A stretch of 64,000 nt of DNA, taken from contig NZ_JAMBOB010000005.1 of assembly GCF_023715415.1 (NCBI RefSeq), positions 62,001 to 126,000 on the forward strand. The letters run 5' to 3'. Source of the stretch: Neobacillus niacini. GTDB taxonomy: Bacteria; Bacillota; Bacilli; Bacillales; Cytobacillaceae. The position numbers and the translations under genes are program-made. The notes beneath the pieces were generated by a model that was not told the DNA's origin, made no database searches, and was given only the letters and a program-made list of their open reading frames with translations. Of the stretch, positions 1-9,017 are shown piece after piece; the first letter of the stretch is position 1, and each line of letters starts with the position of its first letter.

Positions 1-1931
1 CTTATTGGATTATTGATGAGCATGGTGGAAAAACTGATTTACAAATTGGTGCAGTCATTCGAACAGCTCGATTTGATGACCGTTTTTTCTATGATGGAAA
101 TGACTTAGGTGTTAGATTTGTGGAAGGTCAAACACAATTTAAATTATGGTCACCCACAGCTGCTCAGGTAAAATTAAAATTAAGACAGCCAAACAGCACC
201 TTCTCTGAAATCATCAAGATGAGACGTGAAGAAAAAGGTGTATGGTCAGTACTAGTTCATTCAGATTTAGAACTTTATCAATATACGTTCTTAGTCCTAG
301 TAAATCAGGAATGGCGTGAATCTGTTGATCCTTATGCCGCTAGTGTCACAGCAAACGGGGAGCTTGGAGTAGTTGTGAATTTAGAGAAGACCCGCAGACA
401 GAAACCTTACTTACCTCCTTTTGAAAATCCAGTAGATGCGATTATCTATGAGACACACATCAGGGATTTCACCATCCACCCTGATAGCGGTGTCAAACAT
501 AAAGGACTCTATTTAGGTGCTGGTGAGCTAAATACAAAAGGAAAAGATGGTGAACCTACTGGAATCTCTTATGTAAAGGATTTAGGAGTCACTCACATTG
601 AATTCCTGCCTTTCAATGATTTTGCAGGAGTGGATGAAACAGAGCCTAATAAAGAGTATAACTGGGGATATAATCCCCTTCACTTTAATGTACCAGAGGG
701 CTCCTATTCATCCAATCCTTCCGACCCTTATGCACGAATCATAGAACTCAAACAATTAATTGATAACATCCATAGCCAAGGAATAAGAGTTATTATGGAT
801 GTGGTTTACAACCATGTATTTATCAGAGAAACCTCATCCTTTGAAAAAGTAGTGCCAGGTTATTACTTTCGACATAATGAACTTGGTTTTCCATCGAATG
901 GAACAGGAGTTGGAAATGATATTGCCTCAGAGCGGAAAATGGTAAGAAAGTTCATTTTGGACTCCATCCGCTTTTGGATGGAAGAATATCATATTGACGG
1001 TTTTCGCTTTGATTTAATGGGGATATTGGATATTGATACAATGAAGGAAGTCAGAAAGACGTGTGACAGCATTCAAGAGGGAGCCCTCATTATCGGTGAA
1101 GGGTGGAACCTGAATACGCCGCTCCCCATTGACAAAAAAGCAATTCTTCGAAATCAATCGAAGCTTCCCAGCATCGCCCAATTTAATGATAAGTTTCGGG
1201 ATACGATAAAGGGTAATACTTTTTATTTATATGATAAAGGGTATGTGCTTGGAAACGAGCATTACTATGAGGACGCAAAAGAGGTCCTTGCTGGGAGTGT
1301 AGGAATAGATAAAGAAGAAAGTTGGCTTCTAGCAAATCCTTCACAATCTGTGAATTATGTTGAATGTCATGATAATCACACTTTGTGGGATAAACTACTT
1401 TCCTGTCTACCGGATATGGACGAATTACTCCATATCAAATATCATAGGCTTGCAACAGGTCTTGTCATACTATCTCAGGGTATTCCTTTTCTTCACAGCG
1501 GTCAGGAGTTCTTTCGTACTAAGCGAGGTGATGGGAACAGTTACAAATCTCCGGACCATATCAACCGGCTCGATTGGAATCGCAAGCAGCTATACTCAGA
1601 TAATGTAAAATATATTAAAGGTTTAATACAAATAAGAAAACAGTTTCCATGCTTCCGGCTAAAGACGGGTGACGCAATACGGAATTATATTCAGGTTTTA
1701 CCGCTGCCAATTCCTCTCGTTGGATATCGTATTCAAAATAAAAATCATGATTTCCGTGAAGTACTTTTACTAATTAATCCTTTAAGGAGTAAACAGACTA
1801 TCCAGATTCCTGATGGCAGATGGAGTGTTCTCGCTGATGAAAAAAAAGTGGAAATTTCCACCAAACAGGTTGTATCGGGGAAAGAAATGGTGCTAGAACC
1901 AGTTTGTTTAACCATTTTAGCAAAAAAATAG
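1..1931 (+). CDS. amyX: Type I pullulanase (5' end outside window)
   Basis: This enzyme cleaves alpha-1,6 branch points in pullulan, glycogen or limit dextrins. The reading frame is already open at base 3 and runs through the GTG at 120, so the N-terminus lies upstream of the window. The visible part shows the type I pullulanase signature YNWGYNP and the four GH13 regions: MDVVYNH, GFRFDLMG (nucleophile Asp), IIGEGW (acid/base Glu) and ECHDNHT. No signal peptide can be judged. A terminator follows. In B. subtilis amyX also precedes ytmP, so the context fits. The function class is secure; the exact substrate is inferred from the family. Confidence 0.92.
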   Translation, partial: YWIIDEHGGKTDLQIGAVIRTARFDDRFFYDGNDLGVRFVEGQTQFKLWSPTAAQVKLKLRQPNSTFSEIIKMRREEKGVWSVLVHSDLELYQYTFLVLVNQEWRESVDPYAASVTANGELGVVVNLEKTRRQKPYLPPFENPVDAIIYETHIRDFTIHPDSGVKHKGLYLGAGELNTKGKDGEPTGISYVKDLGVTHIEFLPFNDFAGVDETEPNKEYNWGYNPLHFNVPEGSYSSNPSDPYARIIELKQLIDNIHSQGIRVIMDVVYNHVFIRETSSFEKVVPGYYFRHNELGFPSNGTGVGNDIASERKMVRKFILDSIRFWMEEYHIDGFRFDLMGILDIDTMKEVRKTCDSIQEGALIIGEGWNLNTPLPIDKKAILRNQSKLPSIAQFNDKFRDTIKGNTFYLYDKGYVLGNEHYYEDAKEVLAGSVGIDKEESWLLANPSQSVNYVECHDNHTLWDKLLSCLPDMDELLHIKYHRLATGLVILSQGIPFLHSGQEFFRTKRGDGNSYKSPDHINRLDWNRKQLYSDNVKYIKGLIQIRKQFPCFRLKTGDAIRNYIQVLPLPIPLVGYRIQNKNHDFREVLLLINPLRSKQTIQIPDGRWSVLADEKKVEISTKQVVSGKEMVLEPVCLTILAKK

Positions 1932-1985
1932 TTTATTCAGTTGTACTTGACGACCTAGGCTAATTAAAATAAAATTTACTATGAT

Positions 1986-2020
1986 GGCTATTGTGTGTAA
2001 TTGTCCAATAGCTTTTTTTA
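1986..2020 (+). terminator. Rho-independent terminator after amyX
   Basis: GCTATTG and CAATAGC arms flank a short loop and are followed by a run of seven T. It ends amyX transcription before ytmP. Confidence 0.8.
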
Positions 2021-2114
2021 TTTTTCTAAAATAGATTTAGAATTTTTCTTATATACTACTAAATGGGAGTTCCTATACCCATTTGAGAACGGCATACATT
2101 GAAGGTGAACAATT

Positions 2115-2888
2115 TTGGAACATATATTAGGACAAGAATGGGAGATTGTCCCTGCGGGGGGCGCAACGGGAGAGGCCTTTTATGCTAGTTATAAAGACCA
2201 AAGGCTTTTTCTAAAACGCAATTCCTCTCCTTTTCTAGCAGTACTATCTGCAGAAGGAATCGTCCCAAAGCTTGTTTGGACAAAACGATTGGAAAATGGA
2301 GATGTGATTACAGCACAGCAATGGCTTCCTGGGCGTGAATTAAAACCTCATGACATGAATCATGAAAATGTTGCGAGGATGCTTAGCAAAATCCACCAGT
2401 CTGAACCGATGGTAGGGATGTTAAGCCGGCTTGAAATGCAGCCTTTACAGCCAGAAGCGATTTTTCAATCAGTTGTCGTGGATTTGGATGAAGAAGTGTT
2501 AACGTTACCTGTTGTAATCCAAACTCTGAGTTTTCTATTGCAAGAAGTAGAAAATGTCTTCTGTGACGAAAAGGTAGTCTGTCATGGAGATGTCAACCAC
2601 AACAACTGGCTGCTAACAGAAGACAACCAGTTGTATTTAATTGACTGGGATGGTGCAATGATAGCAGACCCTGCCATTGACCTTGGTACGCTGCTTTATT
2701 GTTATATACCAGAAGATAATTGGACTAGCTGGTTAGCCATGTACGGGAAGCCGTTAACGGAAAACTTGAAACTCAGAATGAAATGGTATGTGGCACTTCA
2801 AACTCTCTATTCCATTCAATTTTACAAAAACAAAGGCAGACTAGATGAAATGGATAAATGGGTTAATTTTTTACATAATCTTTTGTAA
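2115..2888 (+). CDS. ytmP: YtmP-like phosphotransferase family protein
   Basis: A 257-residue member of the aminoglycoside phosphotransferase/choline kinase fold. The catalytic loop HGDVNHNN lies near residue 157 and the metal-binding DWD near 177. The start is TTG behind GAAGGTGA. Family members phosphorylate small hydroxylated compounds, but the natural substrate of YtmP-type proteins is unknown to me. It lies between amyX and ytzH/trmB as in B. subtilis, and converges with ytzH with no gap. A resistance role is not supported by this housekeeping context. Confidence 0.8.
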   Translation: MEHILGQEWEIVPAGGATGEAFYASYKDQRLFLKRNSSPFLAVLSAEGIVPKLVWTKRLENGDVITAQQWLPGRELKPHDMNHENVARMLSKIHQSEPMVGMLSRLEMQPLQPEAIFQSVVVDLDEEVLTLPVVIQTLSFLLQEVENVFCDEKVVCHGDVNHNNWLLTEDNQLYLIDWDGAMIADPAIDLGTLLYCYIPEDNWTSWLAMYGKPLTENLKLRMKWYVALQTLYSIQFYKNKGRLDEMDKWVNFLHNLL

Positions 2889-3167
2889 TTAGGAGTACGT
2901 ATCAATATTTGAGACCCATTGTGATAAGTTATCCTGATTCGAAAGAATATGTTCATCTAGGTCTGCTGTCTCGGCACCATGCTGACTGTAATTATATACC
3001 TCCTGTAAGATGCTTTTAACATTTTGATCAATCTGTGTGTTAACCATCAGAGATTTCACTAATCGTTCCAATTGTTCACATTCGGAAACAGATCCACAGC
3101 AATCGGTTTGATGATTATTTAAAATATCTTTTAGTAATGAAACTTGGTCCTGATGACTTAATGGCAT
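2889..3167 (-). CDS. ytzH: YtzH-like small protein
   Basis: A 92-residue, mostly hydrophilic protein with a conserved-looking core, DCCGSVSECEQLERL, and no membrane segment. An upstream GTG at 3209 would add 14 residues, but the ATG at 3167 has AAAGGGTG at good spacing and gives the length expected for YtzH. It is divergent from trmB and tail-to-tail with ytmP. Function is unknown. The CC and C residues near the middle could bind metal, which is speculation. A strong inverted repeat lies just upstream. Confidence 0.75.
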   Translation of the reverse strand: MPLSHQDQVSLLKDILNNHQTDCCGSVSECEQLERLVKSLMVNTQIDQNVKSILQEVYNYSQHGAETADLDEHILSNQDNLSQWVSNIDTYS

Positions 3168-3302
3168 GTTTTGGTACACCCTTTCAAGTGAAAATAAAAA
3201 AGAATTCACAGTTAGGTTGTGAATTCTTTTTTTGTTTATACATTAATGGGAAACCCCATTATTACCAATAATAAAAACAATATAAGATTTAGGAGTGGCA
3301 AA

Positions 3303-3944
3303 ATGAGACTTAGAAATAAACCTTGGGCAAAAGAAAGGATAGAAGCACATCCTCAATATATTGTCGCTAACCCAGAGAATTTTAAGGGAAAGTGGAATGA
3401 AGTATTTAATAATGAACAGCCTCTGCATATCGAAGTGGGGACTGGAAAAGGCCGGTTTATTACTGAAATGGCTAAAGCCCATCCTGATATCAACTATATG
3501 GGAATAGAAATTTACGATTCCGTTATCGTAGCTGCTTTAGATCGATTAATCGAAGCGGATTTACCAAATCTAAGGCTGTTAAATATCAACGCCAGTGATT
3601 TAAATAAATACTTTGAAAAAAATGATGTCGACAGAGTCTATTTGAATTTCTCTGATCCATGGCCAAAAACCCGTCATGAAAAAAGAAGGTTAACCTATAA
3701 GGATTACTTGAAGCTTTATGAAAACATTATGGTTAATAAAGGGGAAATCCATTTTAAAACGGATAATCAAGGCTTGTTTGAATACTCTCTAAAGAGTTTT
3801 TCTGAATATGGTTTATTATTGACCTTCCTTAGCCTTGATCTTCATAAAAGTGAATTTGAAGGAAATATCATGACAGAATATGAGGAAAAATTCTCTGAAA
3901 TGGGAAACCGCATCTATCGTTGTGAAGTAAAGTATCAGAACTAA
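3303..3944 (+). CDS. trmB: tRNA (guanine-N7-)-methyltransferase
   Basis: Methylates N7 of G46 in the variable loop of tRNAs using S-adenosylmethionine. The 213-residue protein has the SAM-binding motif [11 protein letters not shown] near residue 40 and the family motif [16 protein letters not shown] near 118. The frame is open from 3219, but ATG 3303 follows TAGGAG and gives the usual B. subtilis length. It is a single gene closed by its own terminator. Confidence 0.95.
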   Translation: MRLRNKPWAKERIEAHPQYIVANPENFKGKWNEVFNNEQPLHIEVGTGKGRFITEMAKAHPDINYMGIEIYDSVIVAALDRLIEADLPNLRLLNINASDLNKYFEKNDVDRVYLNFSDPWPKTRHEKRRLTYKDYLKLYENIMVNKGEIHFKTDNQGLFEYSLKSFSEYGLLLTFLSLDLHKSEFEGNIMTEYEEKFSEMGNRIYRCEVKYQN

Positions 3945-3948
3945 TCTT

Positions 3949-3979
3949 GGGACAGTCTATTTAAAAGACTGTCCTTTTT
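3949..3979 (+). terminator. Terminator after trmB
   Basis: GGACAGTC and GACTGTCC arms with a short A/T loop, then five T. Confidence 0.85.
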
Positions 3980-4021
3980 GAATATGGTAATATTTATATA
4001 AAAGCTCAGAGGGGGCAGGAG

Positions 4022-4861
4022 ATGGAGACTTTAAAAATTGGCAGAGTTATGCTGACTTGGTTAGCCGGTGGTGTGACAAACTTAGATGGCGGTGCAATGT
4101 TTGGTGTCGTTCCCAAAGCGTTATGGTCAAAAAAGTATCACCCTAATGAAAATAACCTGATTGAACTTCCTACAGATCCAATCTTAATCCAAATGGAAGG
4201 GAAAAATATCTTACTGGAAGCAGGACTTGGAAAGGGAAAACTATCTGAGAAACAGCTTAGAAATTTCGGAGTTACAGCAGAATCAGATGTGGAGGGCTCT
4301 TTGAATAAATTAGGGCTAGAACCAAAGGATATTGATTATGTTTTAATGACCCATATGCATAATGACCATGTTGGCGGACTGACGAGGTTGGAAGATGGAC
4401 TTTATAAATCGACATTCCCAAATGCCGTGATTATCACATCAAGTATTGAATGGGATGAAATGAGAAATCCGAATATCCGTTCAAAAAGTACATATTGGAA
4501 AGAAAATTGGGAGGCCATACAATCACAAGTTTTTACTTTTGATGAGAAATGGAGTTTAGGAGCGATTAGTATGTATCATACCGGAGGCCATAGTAATGGA
4601 CATTCTATCGTGATAATCGAGGATGAAGGTGAAATGGCTATCCATATGGCAGACATAATGCCTACCCATGCTCATAAAAATCCACTATGGGTCATGGCCT
4701 ATGATGATTATCCAATGGACTCGATTGCGGCCAAAGAGAAATGGAGTGCCTATGTGATGGATAAGGATGTATGGTTTACTTTTTATCATGATGCATATTA
4801 TCGTGCAGTCAAATGGGGAACAGATGGGCAAATTCAAAACAGTATAAAGAGGGAAAAATAA
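4022..4861 (+). CDS. ytnP: Metallo-beta-lactamase-fold lactonase, YtnP type
   Basis: A 279-residue MBL-fold hydrolase. The di-metal motif HMHNDH is near residue 110. Further ligands are the His in GGHSNGHS, the Asp in [11 protein letters not shown] and a C-terminal FYHDAYY. B. subtilis YtnP degrades quorum-sensing N-acyl homoserine lactones, so quorum quenching is the likely activity, inferred from family. ATG 4022 follows GAGGGGGCAGGAG. It stands alone between trmB and the convergent ytzB. Confidence 0.85.
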   Translation: METLKIGRVMLTWLAGGVTNLDGGAMFGVVPKALWSKKYHPNENNLIELPTDPILIQMEGKNILLEAGLGKGKLSEKQLRNFGVTAESDVEGSLNKLGLEPKDIDYVLMTHMHNDHVGGLTRLEDGLYKSTFPNAVIITSSIEWDEMRNPNIRSKSTYWKENWEAIQSQVFTFDEKWSLGAISMYHTGGHSNGHSIVIIEDEGEMAIHMADIMPTHAHKNPLWVMAYDDYPMDSIAAKEKWSAYVMDKDVWFTFYHDAYYRAVKWGTDGQIQNSIKREK

Positions 4862-4880
4862 GGTGACGATATAAAAAAAT

Positions 4881-4915
4881 AGCCGTATCTATATAGATAC
4901 GGCTTCTGTCTTTAT
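4881..4915. terminator. Bidirectional terminator, ytnP/ytzB
   Basis: A perfect palindrome at 4882-4903 (GCCGTATC...GATACGGC) lies between the convergent genes, with A-rich sequence on one side and a weak T-rich tail on the other. Confidence 0.7.
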
Positions 4916-5238
4916 AGGGCTAAGTCTGTGGAGGCTTTTACGTCTAGGAGGGTACCGGTCGATGCGTCCGCAATAAATTCGAACTGTTCATTTACTCCAT
5001 CCTGACTTTTTGAGATGCCGCCTTTATAAACTTGATACTTGATTTGATGCTTCTCAAAAGGCTCCGTTACCATATGTATCCAAGAGCCGCTAATCGGTCC
5101 ATTTTGGCTAAATTGCTTTTTCACATTCTCCAAAACTTTTTCAGGTGAAACATATGTTTTTTGTGAAATGATTTCCTTAACTGCATAGCCGCTGATAACT
5201 CCAACAGCAGCACCAAGGATAAATGATTTCCAGTTCAT
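4912..5238 (-). CDS. ytzB: Small PepSY-like membrane-anchored protein, YtzB type
   Basis: A 108-residue protein. Residues 5-22 are hydrophobic (SFILGAAVGVISGYAVKE), suggesting an N-terminal anchor. The rest resembles a PepSY-like module ending in a typical F-x-A-x-TG-x-LLD strand pattern. The ATG at 5238 is chosen over an upstream start because GGAGGTG lies five bases before it. PepSY domains often inhibit peptidases, and the divergent neighbour ytoP is a peptidase, but a functional link is only inference. Confidence 0.7.
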   Translation of the reverse strand: MNWKSFILGAAVGVISGYAVKEIISQKTYVSPEKVLENVKKQFSQNGPISGSWIHMVTEPFEKHQIKYQVYKGGISKSQDGVNEQFEFIADASTGTLLDVKASTDLAL

Positions 5239-5405
5239 AAGGCACCTCCAAAATTTCAAATTTGCTCTTGTTTCCAGTATATCTCATTTATCAGGTAGAA
5301 CATAATAAATCCTTCTGACAAATTTATTATTGGTAAGAGAATTAATATTTCAGTAATATAAAAATATACATATTGTTTACATACACACTTTAGGGGGAAA
5401 TAACT

Positions 5406-6479
5406 ATGAATGAGCAGACATTAAATCTATTTAAAACATTAACAGAGTTACCAGGAGCTTCAGGCAATGAACATTTAGTTAGAAATTTCATGAGAGAGCA
5501 ATTATCTCAATATGCGGATGAAATCGTGCAAGACAAATTAGGAAGTATTTTTGGAGTTAAAAAAGGTAACCATGAGGGTCCAACCATCATGGTGGCCGGT
5601 CATATGGATGAAGTTGGCTTCATGGTAACAGGGATTACGGATAATGGAATGCTGAGATTCCAAACGTTAGGAGGCTGGTGGAGTCAGGTGCTATTAGCCC
5701 AACGTGTTCAAGTCATGACAAATAACGGACCTGTTATTGGTGTCATAGGTTCCATTCCACCGCACCTGCTAGCTGAAGCACAGCGCAACAAACCAATGGA
5801 AATCAAAAATATGCTCATTGATATTGGTGCGGATGATCGTGAGGATGCACAAGCAATCGGTATAAGGCCAGGGCAGGCCATCCTGCCAATATGTCCATTT
5901 ACACCAATGGCGAATGAAAAGAAAATACTTGCGAAAGCATGGGATAATCGTTACGGCTGTGGACTTGCAATTGAACTGCTTCAAGAAGTAAAAGATGAAA
6001 CATTACCGAACATACTTTATTCTGGAGCAACTGTCCAAGAGGAAGTAGGTCTGCGCGGAGCACAAACAGCTGCCAATATGATTAACCCAGATATCTTTTT
6101 CGCATTAGATGCGAGCCCGGCTAACGATATGTCAGGTAATAAATCAGAATTTGGTCAATTAGGTAAGGGAGCGCTGCTTCGTATTCTTGACAGATCCATG
6201 GTGACACACCGAGGAATGAGAGAGTTCATTCTTGATACTGCAGAGACAAACAAAATCCCTTATCAATACTTTGTTTCACAAGGCGGTACGGATGCTGGCC
6301 GTGTACATCAATCCAATGAGGGAGTCCCAAGCGGTGTAATCGGTATTTGTTCACGTTACATTCATACGCATGCTTCCATGATCCATATCGATGACTATGC
6401 TGCTGCAAAAGAACTAATCGTAAAACTTGTAAAGGCTTGTGATCAAACAACTGTAGATACCATTAAGGCGAACAGTTAA
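5406..6479 (+). CDS. ytoP: M42-family glutamyl aminopeptidase
   Basis: A cytoplasmic two-metal aminopeptidase of 357 residues, matching B. subtilis YtoP in length. Metal and catalytic residues are visible in [35 protein letters not shown] and IHTHASMIH. It probably trims N-terminal residues from short peptides and typically forms large homo-oligomers (family knowledge). ATG 5406 is preceded by AGGGGGA. Confidence 0.92.
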   Translation: MNEQTLNLFKTLTELPGASGNEHLVRNFMREQLSQYADEIVQDKLGSIFGVKKGNHEGPTIMVAGHMDEVGFMVTGITDNGMLRFQTLGGWWSQVLLAQRVQVMTNNGPVIGVIGSIPPHLLAEAQRNKPMEIKNMLIDIGADDREDAQAIGIRPGQAILPICPFTPMANEKKILAKAWDNRYGCGLAIELLQEVKDETLPNILYSGATVQEEVGLRGAQTAANMINPDIFFALDASPANDMSGNKSEFGQLGKGALLRILDRSMVTHRGMREFILDTAETNKIPYQYFVSQGGTDAGRVHQSNEGVPSGVIGICSRYIHTHASMIHIDDYAAAKELIVKLVKACDQTTVDTIKANS

Positions 6480-6489
6480 TTAACGATGA

Positions 6490-6518
6490 GGAGGAGGCAT
6501 ATAGATGCCTTCTTTTTC
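6490..6518 (+). terminator. Terminator after ytoP
   Basis: GAGGCAT and ATGCCTTC arms with a four-base loop, then a T-rich tail. It sits directly before the DUF84 gene. Confidence 0.65.
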
Positions 6519-6539
6519 TTTGATAAAGGAGAGGGAGTT

Positions 6540-7058
6540 ATGAAAATAATTATTGGTTCAAATAACCCTGCTAAGGTTGCGGCAGTTAAAAATGCTTTTC
6601 ACTATCAGCAAACGGAGTTCCTTTCGTTAGACATCCCTTCTGGAGTAAGTGAACAGCCATTTTCTGATGACGAGACAATTAAAGGGGCAATCAACCGTGC
6701 TGTTGGGGCATTAGAAAAGGGAAATGGTGAAATTGGCATTGGTCTGGAGGGCGGAGTGCAGGAATCCCCACATGGTTTATTATTATGTAATTGGGGTGCA
6801 CTAGCTTCGAAGGAGAGAGAGCCAATTATTGCTGGCGGGGCGAGATTTCTTCTGCCAGAAGAAATTGCAGATAGATTAAGAGCTGGTGAAGAGCTTGGAC
6901 CTGTAATGGATGATTATGCAAAACAGGAAAATGTACGCAAGAACGAAGGTGCTATTGGTATCTTTACGAATGGATTAATCAATCGTTCAGAGATGTTTTC
7001 ACATATCATGAATCTCTTGGTTGGGCAATACTACTATCAAAAAGGCTCAAAGAAGTAA
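6540..7058 (+). CDS. DUF84 inosine/xanthosine triphosphatase
   Basis: A 172-residue protein with the N-terminal signature MKIIIGSNNPAKVAAV and the internal IGIGLEGGVQ, typical of the DUF84/YjjX group. These enzymes hydrolyse non-canonical purine nucleotides (ITP, XTP) to keep them out of nucleic acids. The frame is open from 6486, but that part overlaps the ytoP terminator. ATG 6540 follows AAAGGAGAGGGAG and gives the canonical N-terminus. Confidence 0.85.
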   Translation: MKIIIGSNNPAKVAAVKNAFHYQQTEFLSLDIPSGVSEQPFSDDETIKGAINRAVGALEKGNGEIGIGLEGGVQESPHGLLLCNWGALASKEREPIIAGGARFLLPEEIADRLRAGEELGPVMDDYAKQENVRKNEGAIGIFTNGLINRSEMFSHIMNLLVGQYYYQKGSKK

Positions 7059-7116
7059 AAAATGCACAAATAATTGAAAATACTTCCTATTTCGACAACA
7101 AATATCGACAAAAGAC

Positions 7117-7146
7117 TTGTCTTTTGAATATTATGAAAGGTATGAT
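7117..7146 (+). promoter_or_regulatory. Candidate sigma-A promoter of the lipoprotein gene
   Basis: TTGTCT (7117-7122), an 18-base spacer and TATGAT (7141-7146). Transcription would begin near 7153, which excludes the upstream TTG at 7117 as a start codon. Confidence 0.5.
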
Positions 7147-7182
7147 AGTGATAGGACAATTGTCATTAGGAGGCGAAGAAAG

Positions 7183-7695
7183 CTGAAATTCTTTAATGCC
7201 ATATTGATTATCATCTTATCTATTATCTTACTGAGTGCATGTGGAAAAACAAATTTCAAAGCAGAAAGTAAAGAAAGTATTGAAGTAGTAAAAGAAACAC
7301 TTAATGAAAAGGCTAAAAAAACAAATAATAAAAGTGGAGATATTAACTTTTATTTGCCTTTTGGTTATGAAATTGAAGAAGAGTCTCCAAATAACATTCT
7401 TTTGAAAAATGGATCGAAACAATATATTCTTTTTAATAATCCACAAGAAAGTAAAGTAAGTGATGTTGTATATAAATCAACAGTCGCACAAAATAAAGAA
7501 ATAGAAATAAATGAACAATTCAAGGATAACAATCAATTTGGATATTTAATTATTAAGAAACTTGAAGAAGATATGAATGAAATGACGATTGGTATTGGTG
7601 GAACAAAAATTACTACTTTGATTAAAACGAGCAGCTTAAAAAATGAAGCTGCTGTAATGACGCAAATTGTTAAATCGGTAAAAAACCAAAAATAA
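7183..7695 (+). CDS. Putative lipoprotein with apparent CTG start
   Basis: A 170-residue protein of unknown function. The first 20 residues are a lipoprotein signal: a lysine, a hydrophobic stretch of I and L, and lipobox LLSAC with the cysteine at residue 20. The mature part is Lys/Glu-rich and hydrophilic. The frame extends to a TTG at 7117, but that lies in the likely promoter, and the codons for RRRRK just before the signal are the ribosome binding site AGGAGG and its purine spacer. CTG at 7183 sits nine bases after AGGAGG. It is followed closely by ytpP. I do not recognise a named family. Confidence 0.7.
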   Translation: MKFFNAILIIILSIILLSACGKTNFKAESKESIEVVKETLNEKAKKTNNKSGDINFYLPFGYEIEEESPNNILLKNGSKQYILFNNPQESKVSDVVYKSTVAQNKEIEINEQFKDNNQFGYLIIKKLEEDMNEMTIGIGGTKITTLIKTSSLKNEAAVMTQIVKSVKNQK

Positions 7696-7707
7696 TTATA
7701 GGTGGCG

Positions 7708-8028
7708 ATGACGGTGAAGAATTTAGCATCGATGGAGCAATTTGAACAACTCCGTGATGAGGGGAAAACAATTTTTATGTTCTCTGCTAACTGGTGTCCT
7801 GATTGTCGAATTATTGAACCAATTCTCCCAGAAATCGAAACGAAGTATAGTGAATTTACTTTTATCCATGTCGATCGAGATGAGTTTATTGAGTTATGCC
7901 AGCAATTAGATGTTTATGGAATTCCAAGTTTTATCGCATTTGAAAAGGGGAAAGAGCTTGGTCGTTTTGTAAGCAAAGACAGGAAAACTCAAGAGGAAAT
8001 TGAAGAATTTATTAACGGTTTAAATTAA
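7708..8028 (+). CDS. ytpP: Thioredoxin-like protein
   Basis: A 106-residue thioredoxin fold. The active-site motif WCPDC lies near residue 29 in FSANWCPDCRIIEP, and the cis-proline loop is YGIPSF. It is a cytoplasmic thiol-disulfide protein, and partner specificity is unknown. The ATG at 7708 lies five bases after AGGTG; GTG at 7702 or 7714 are alternatives. It lies 12 bases after the lipoprotein gene and probably shares its transcript. Confidence 0.88.
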   Translation: MTVKNLASMEQFEQLRDEGKTIFMFSANWCPDCRIIEPILPEIETKYSEFTFIHVDRDEFIELCQQLDVYGIPSFIAFEKGKELGRFVSKDRKTQEEIEEFINGLN

Positions 8029-8035
8029 TTTAGTT

Positions 8036-8069
8036 TCAAATCCTCCGTCTTTTGAGATGGAGGATTTTT
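8036..8069 (+). terminator. Terminator after ytpP
   Basis: AAATCCTCC and GGAGGATTT arms, followed by T residues. Confidence 0.85.
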
Positions 8070-8105
8070 AATGTACAATGGGTGGGATAGGTTGGAGGGA
8101 TTAAA

Positions 8106-8924
8106 ATGAAAATGGATAGTATAAAAATGAAAAGAGAATTAGAATCACGCTTAAGCGCAGAAGATCGTCTAATCACATATGATCGAGAAAAGGATCAACT
8201 GCGAATCGAAAATAAAGCCCTTGGAAAAGGAATTACCATCTCGCTGGGTGGTATTGTTGCTAAGTGGCATTCAGAAAAAGATAAAGCAATTGATGAAGTG
8301 GTTTATTATGTGGAAGAGGGACTAAGGGCCATGACGGACACAGTCCAGTTAACAGACCATGAGAAAAAGATTTTTCCAGTTATTCGCTCAACGTCCTTTC
8401 CCATCGAAGCGGAGGAAGGGGTTCCGTTCTTAACAGAGGAACATACGGCGGAAACAAAAATATATTATGCCTATGATATGGGGACGACTTACCGATTAAT
8501 TGATTCACGAATCATGGAAAAAGAGGGATGGCAGGCAAGCCGGATTAAAGAAATCGCCTTGTTTAATGTCAGGTCGCTAAAGACATCATTGAAAGAGGAT
8601 CAAGTAGCAGGAAATACTTTTTATTTTCTTAATTCAAATGATGGATATGACGCAAGCAGGATATTAAATAAAGGCTTCTTGAATGATATGAAGAAAAAAA
8701 TAACAGGGACAATGGTCCTTGGTGTTCCACACCAGGATGTCTTAATTATCGCTGATATTCAAAACAATACAGGGTATGATGTTTTAGCGCAAATGGCAAT
8801 GAGCTTCTTTGCTAGTGGACGTGTACCGATAACGGCATTATCCTTTTTGTATGAGGATGGAGAACTAGAACCAATATTTATTTTAGGAAAGACAGGCAAT
8901 AGAGACGGAAAAGGATCACGATAA
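8106..8924 (+). CDS. ytpQ: DUF1444 family protein
   Basis: A 272-residue soluble protein matching the DUF1444/YtpQ family in length and position. There is no signal peptide or membrane segment. ATG 8106 follows TTGGAGGG. The biochemical function is unknown. In B. subtilis ytpR (a tRNA-binding-domain protein) follows, whereas here sftA comes next, so ytpR has been lost or moved. Confidence 0.85.
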   Translation: MKMDSIKMKRELESRLSAEDRLITYDREKDQLRIENKALGKGITISLGGIVAKWHSEKDKAIDEVVYYVEEGLRAMTDTVQLTDHEKKIFPVIRSTSFPIEAEEGVPFLTEEHTAETKIYYAYDMGTTYRLIDSRIMEKEGWQASRIKEIALFNVRSLKTSLKEDQVAGNTFYFLNSNDGYDASRILNKGFLNDMKKKITGTMVLGVPHQDVLIIADIQNNTGYDVLAQMAMSFFASGRVPITALSFLYEDGELEPIFILGKTGNRDGKGSR

Positions 8925-8937
8925 GTGGTCTTTTTTG
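8912..8937 (+). terminator. Weak terminator overlapping the ytpQ stop
   Basis: GATCAC and GTGGTC arms (one G-U pair) flank the stop codon and are followed by six T. Confidence 0.5.
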
Positions 8938-8953
8938 CTTATTCTAAGATTTT

Positions 8954-8984
8954 TTGTCGATAAAATAATAATACCTGTTAAAAT
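8954..8984 (+). promoter_or_regulatory. Candidate sigma-A promoter of sftA
   Basis: TTGTCG (8954-8959) and extended -10 TGTTAAAAT (8976-8984), with a long 19-base spacer. Transcription would start near 8991, downstream of the GTG at 8988. Confidence 0.55.
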
Positions 8985-9017
8985 AGAGTGATAGAAATTT
9001 TAGAAAGAGTGATAGTT

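Noticed and set aside
2115-2888. Antibiotic resistance phosphotransferase.
   Set aside because: The kinase-like fold is that of ytmP, a core gene beside trmB; nothing indicates an acquired resistance gene.
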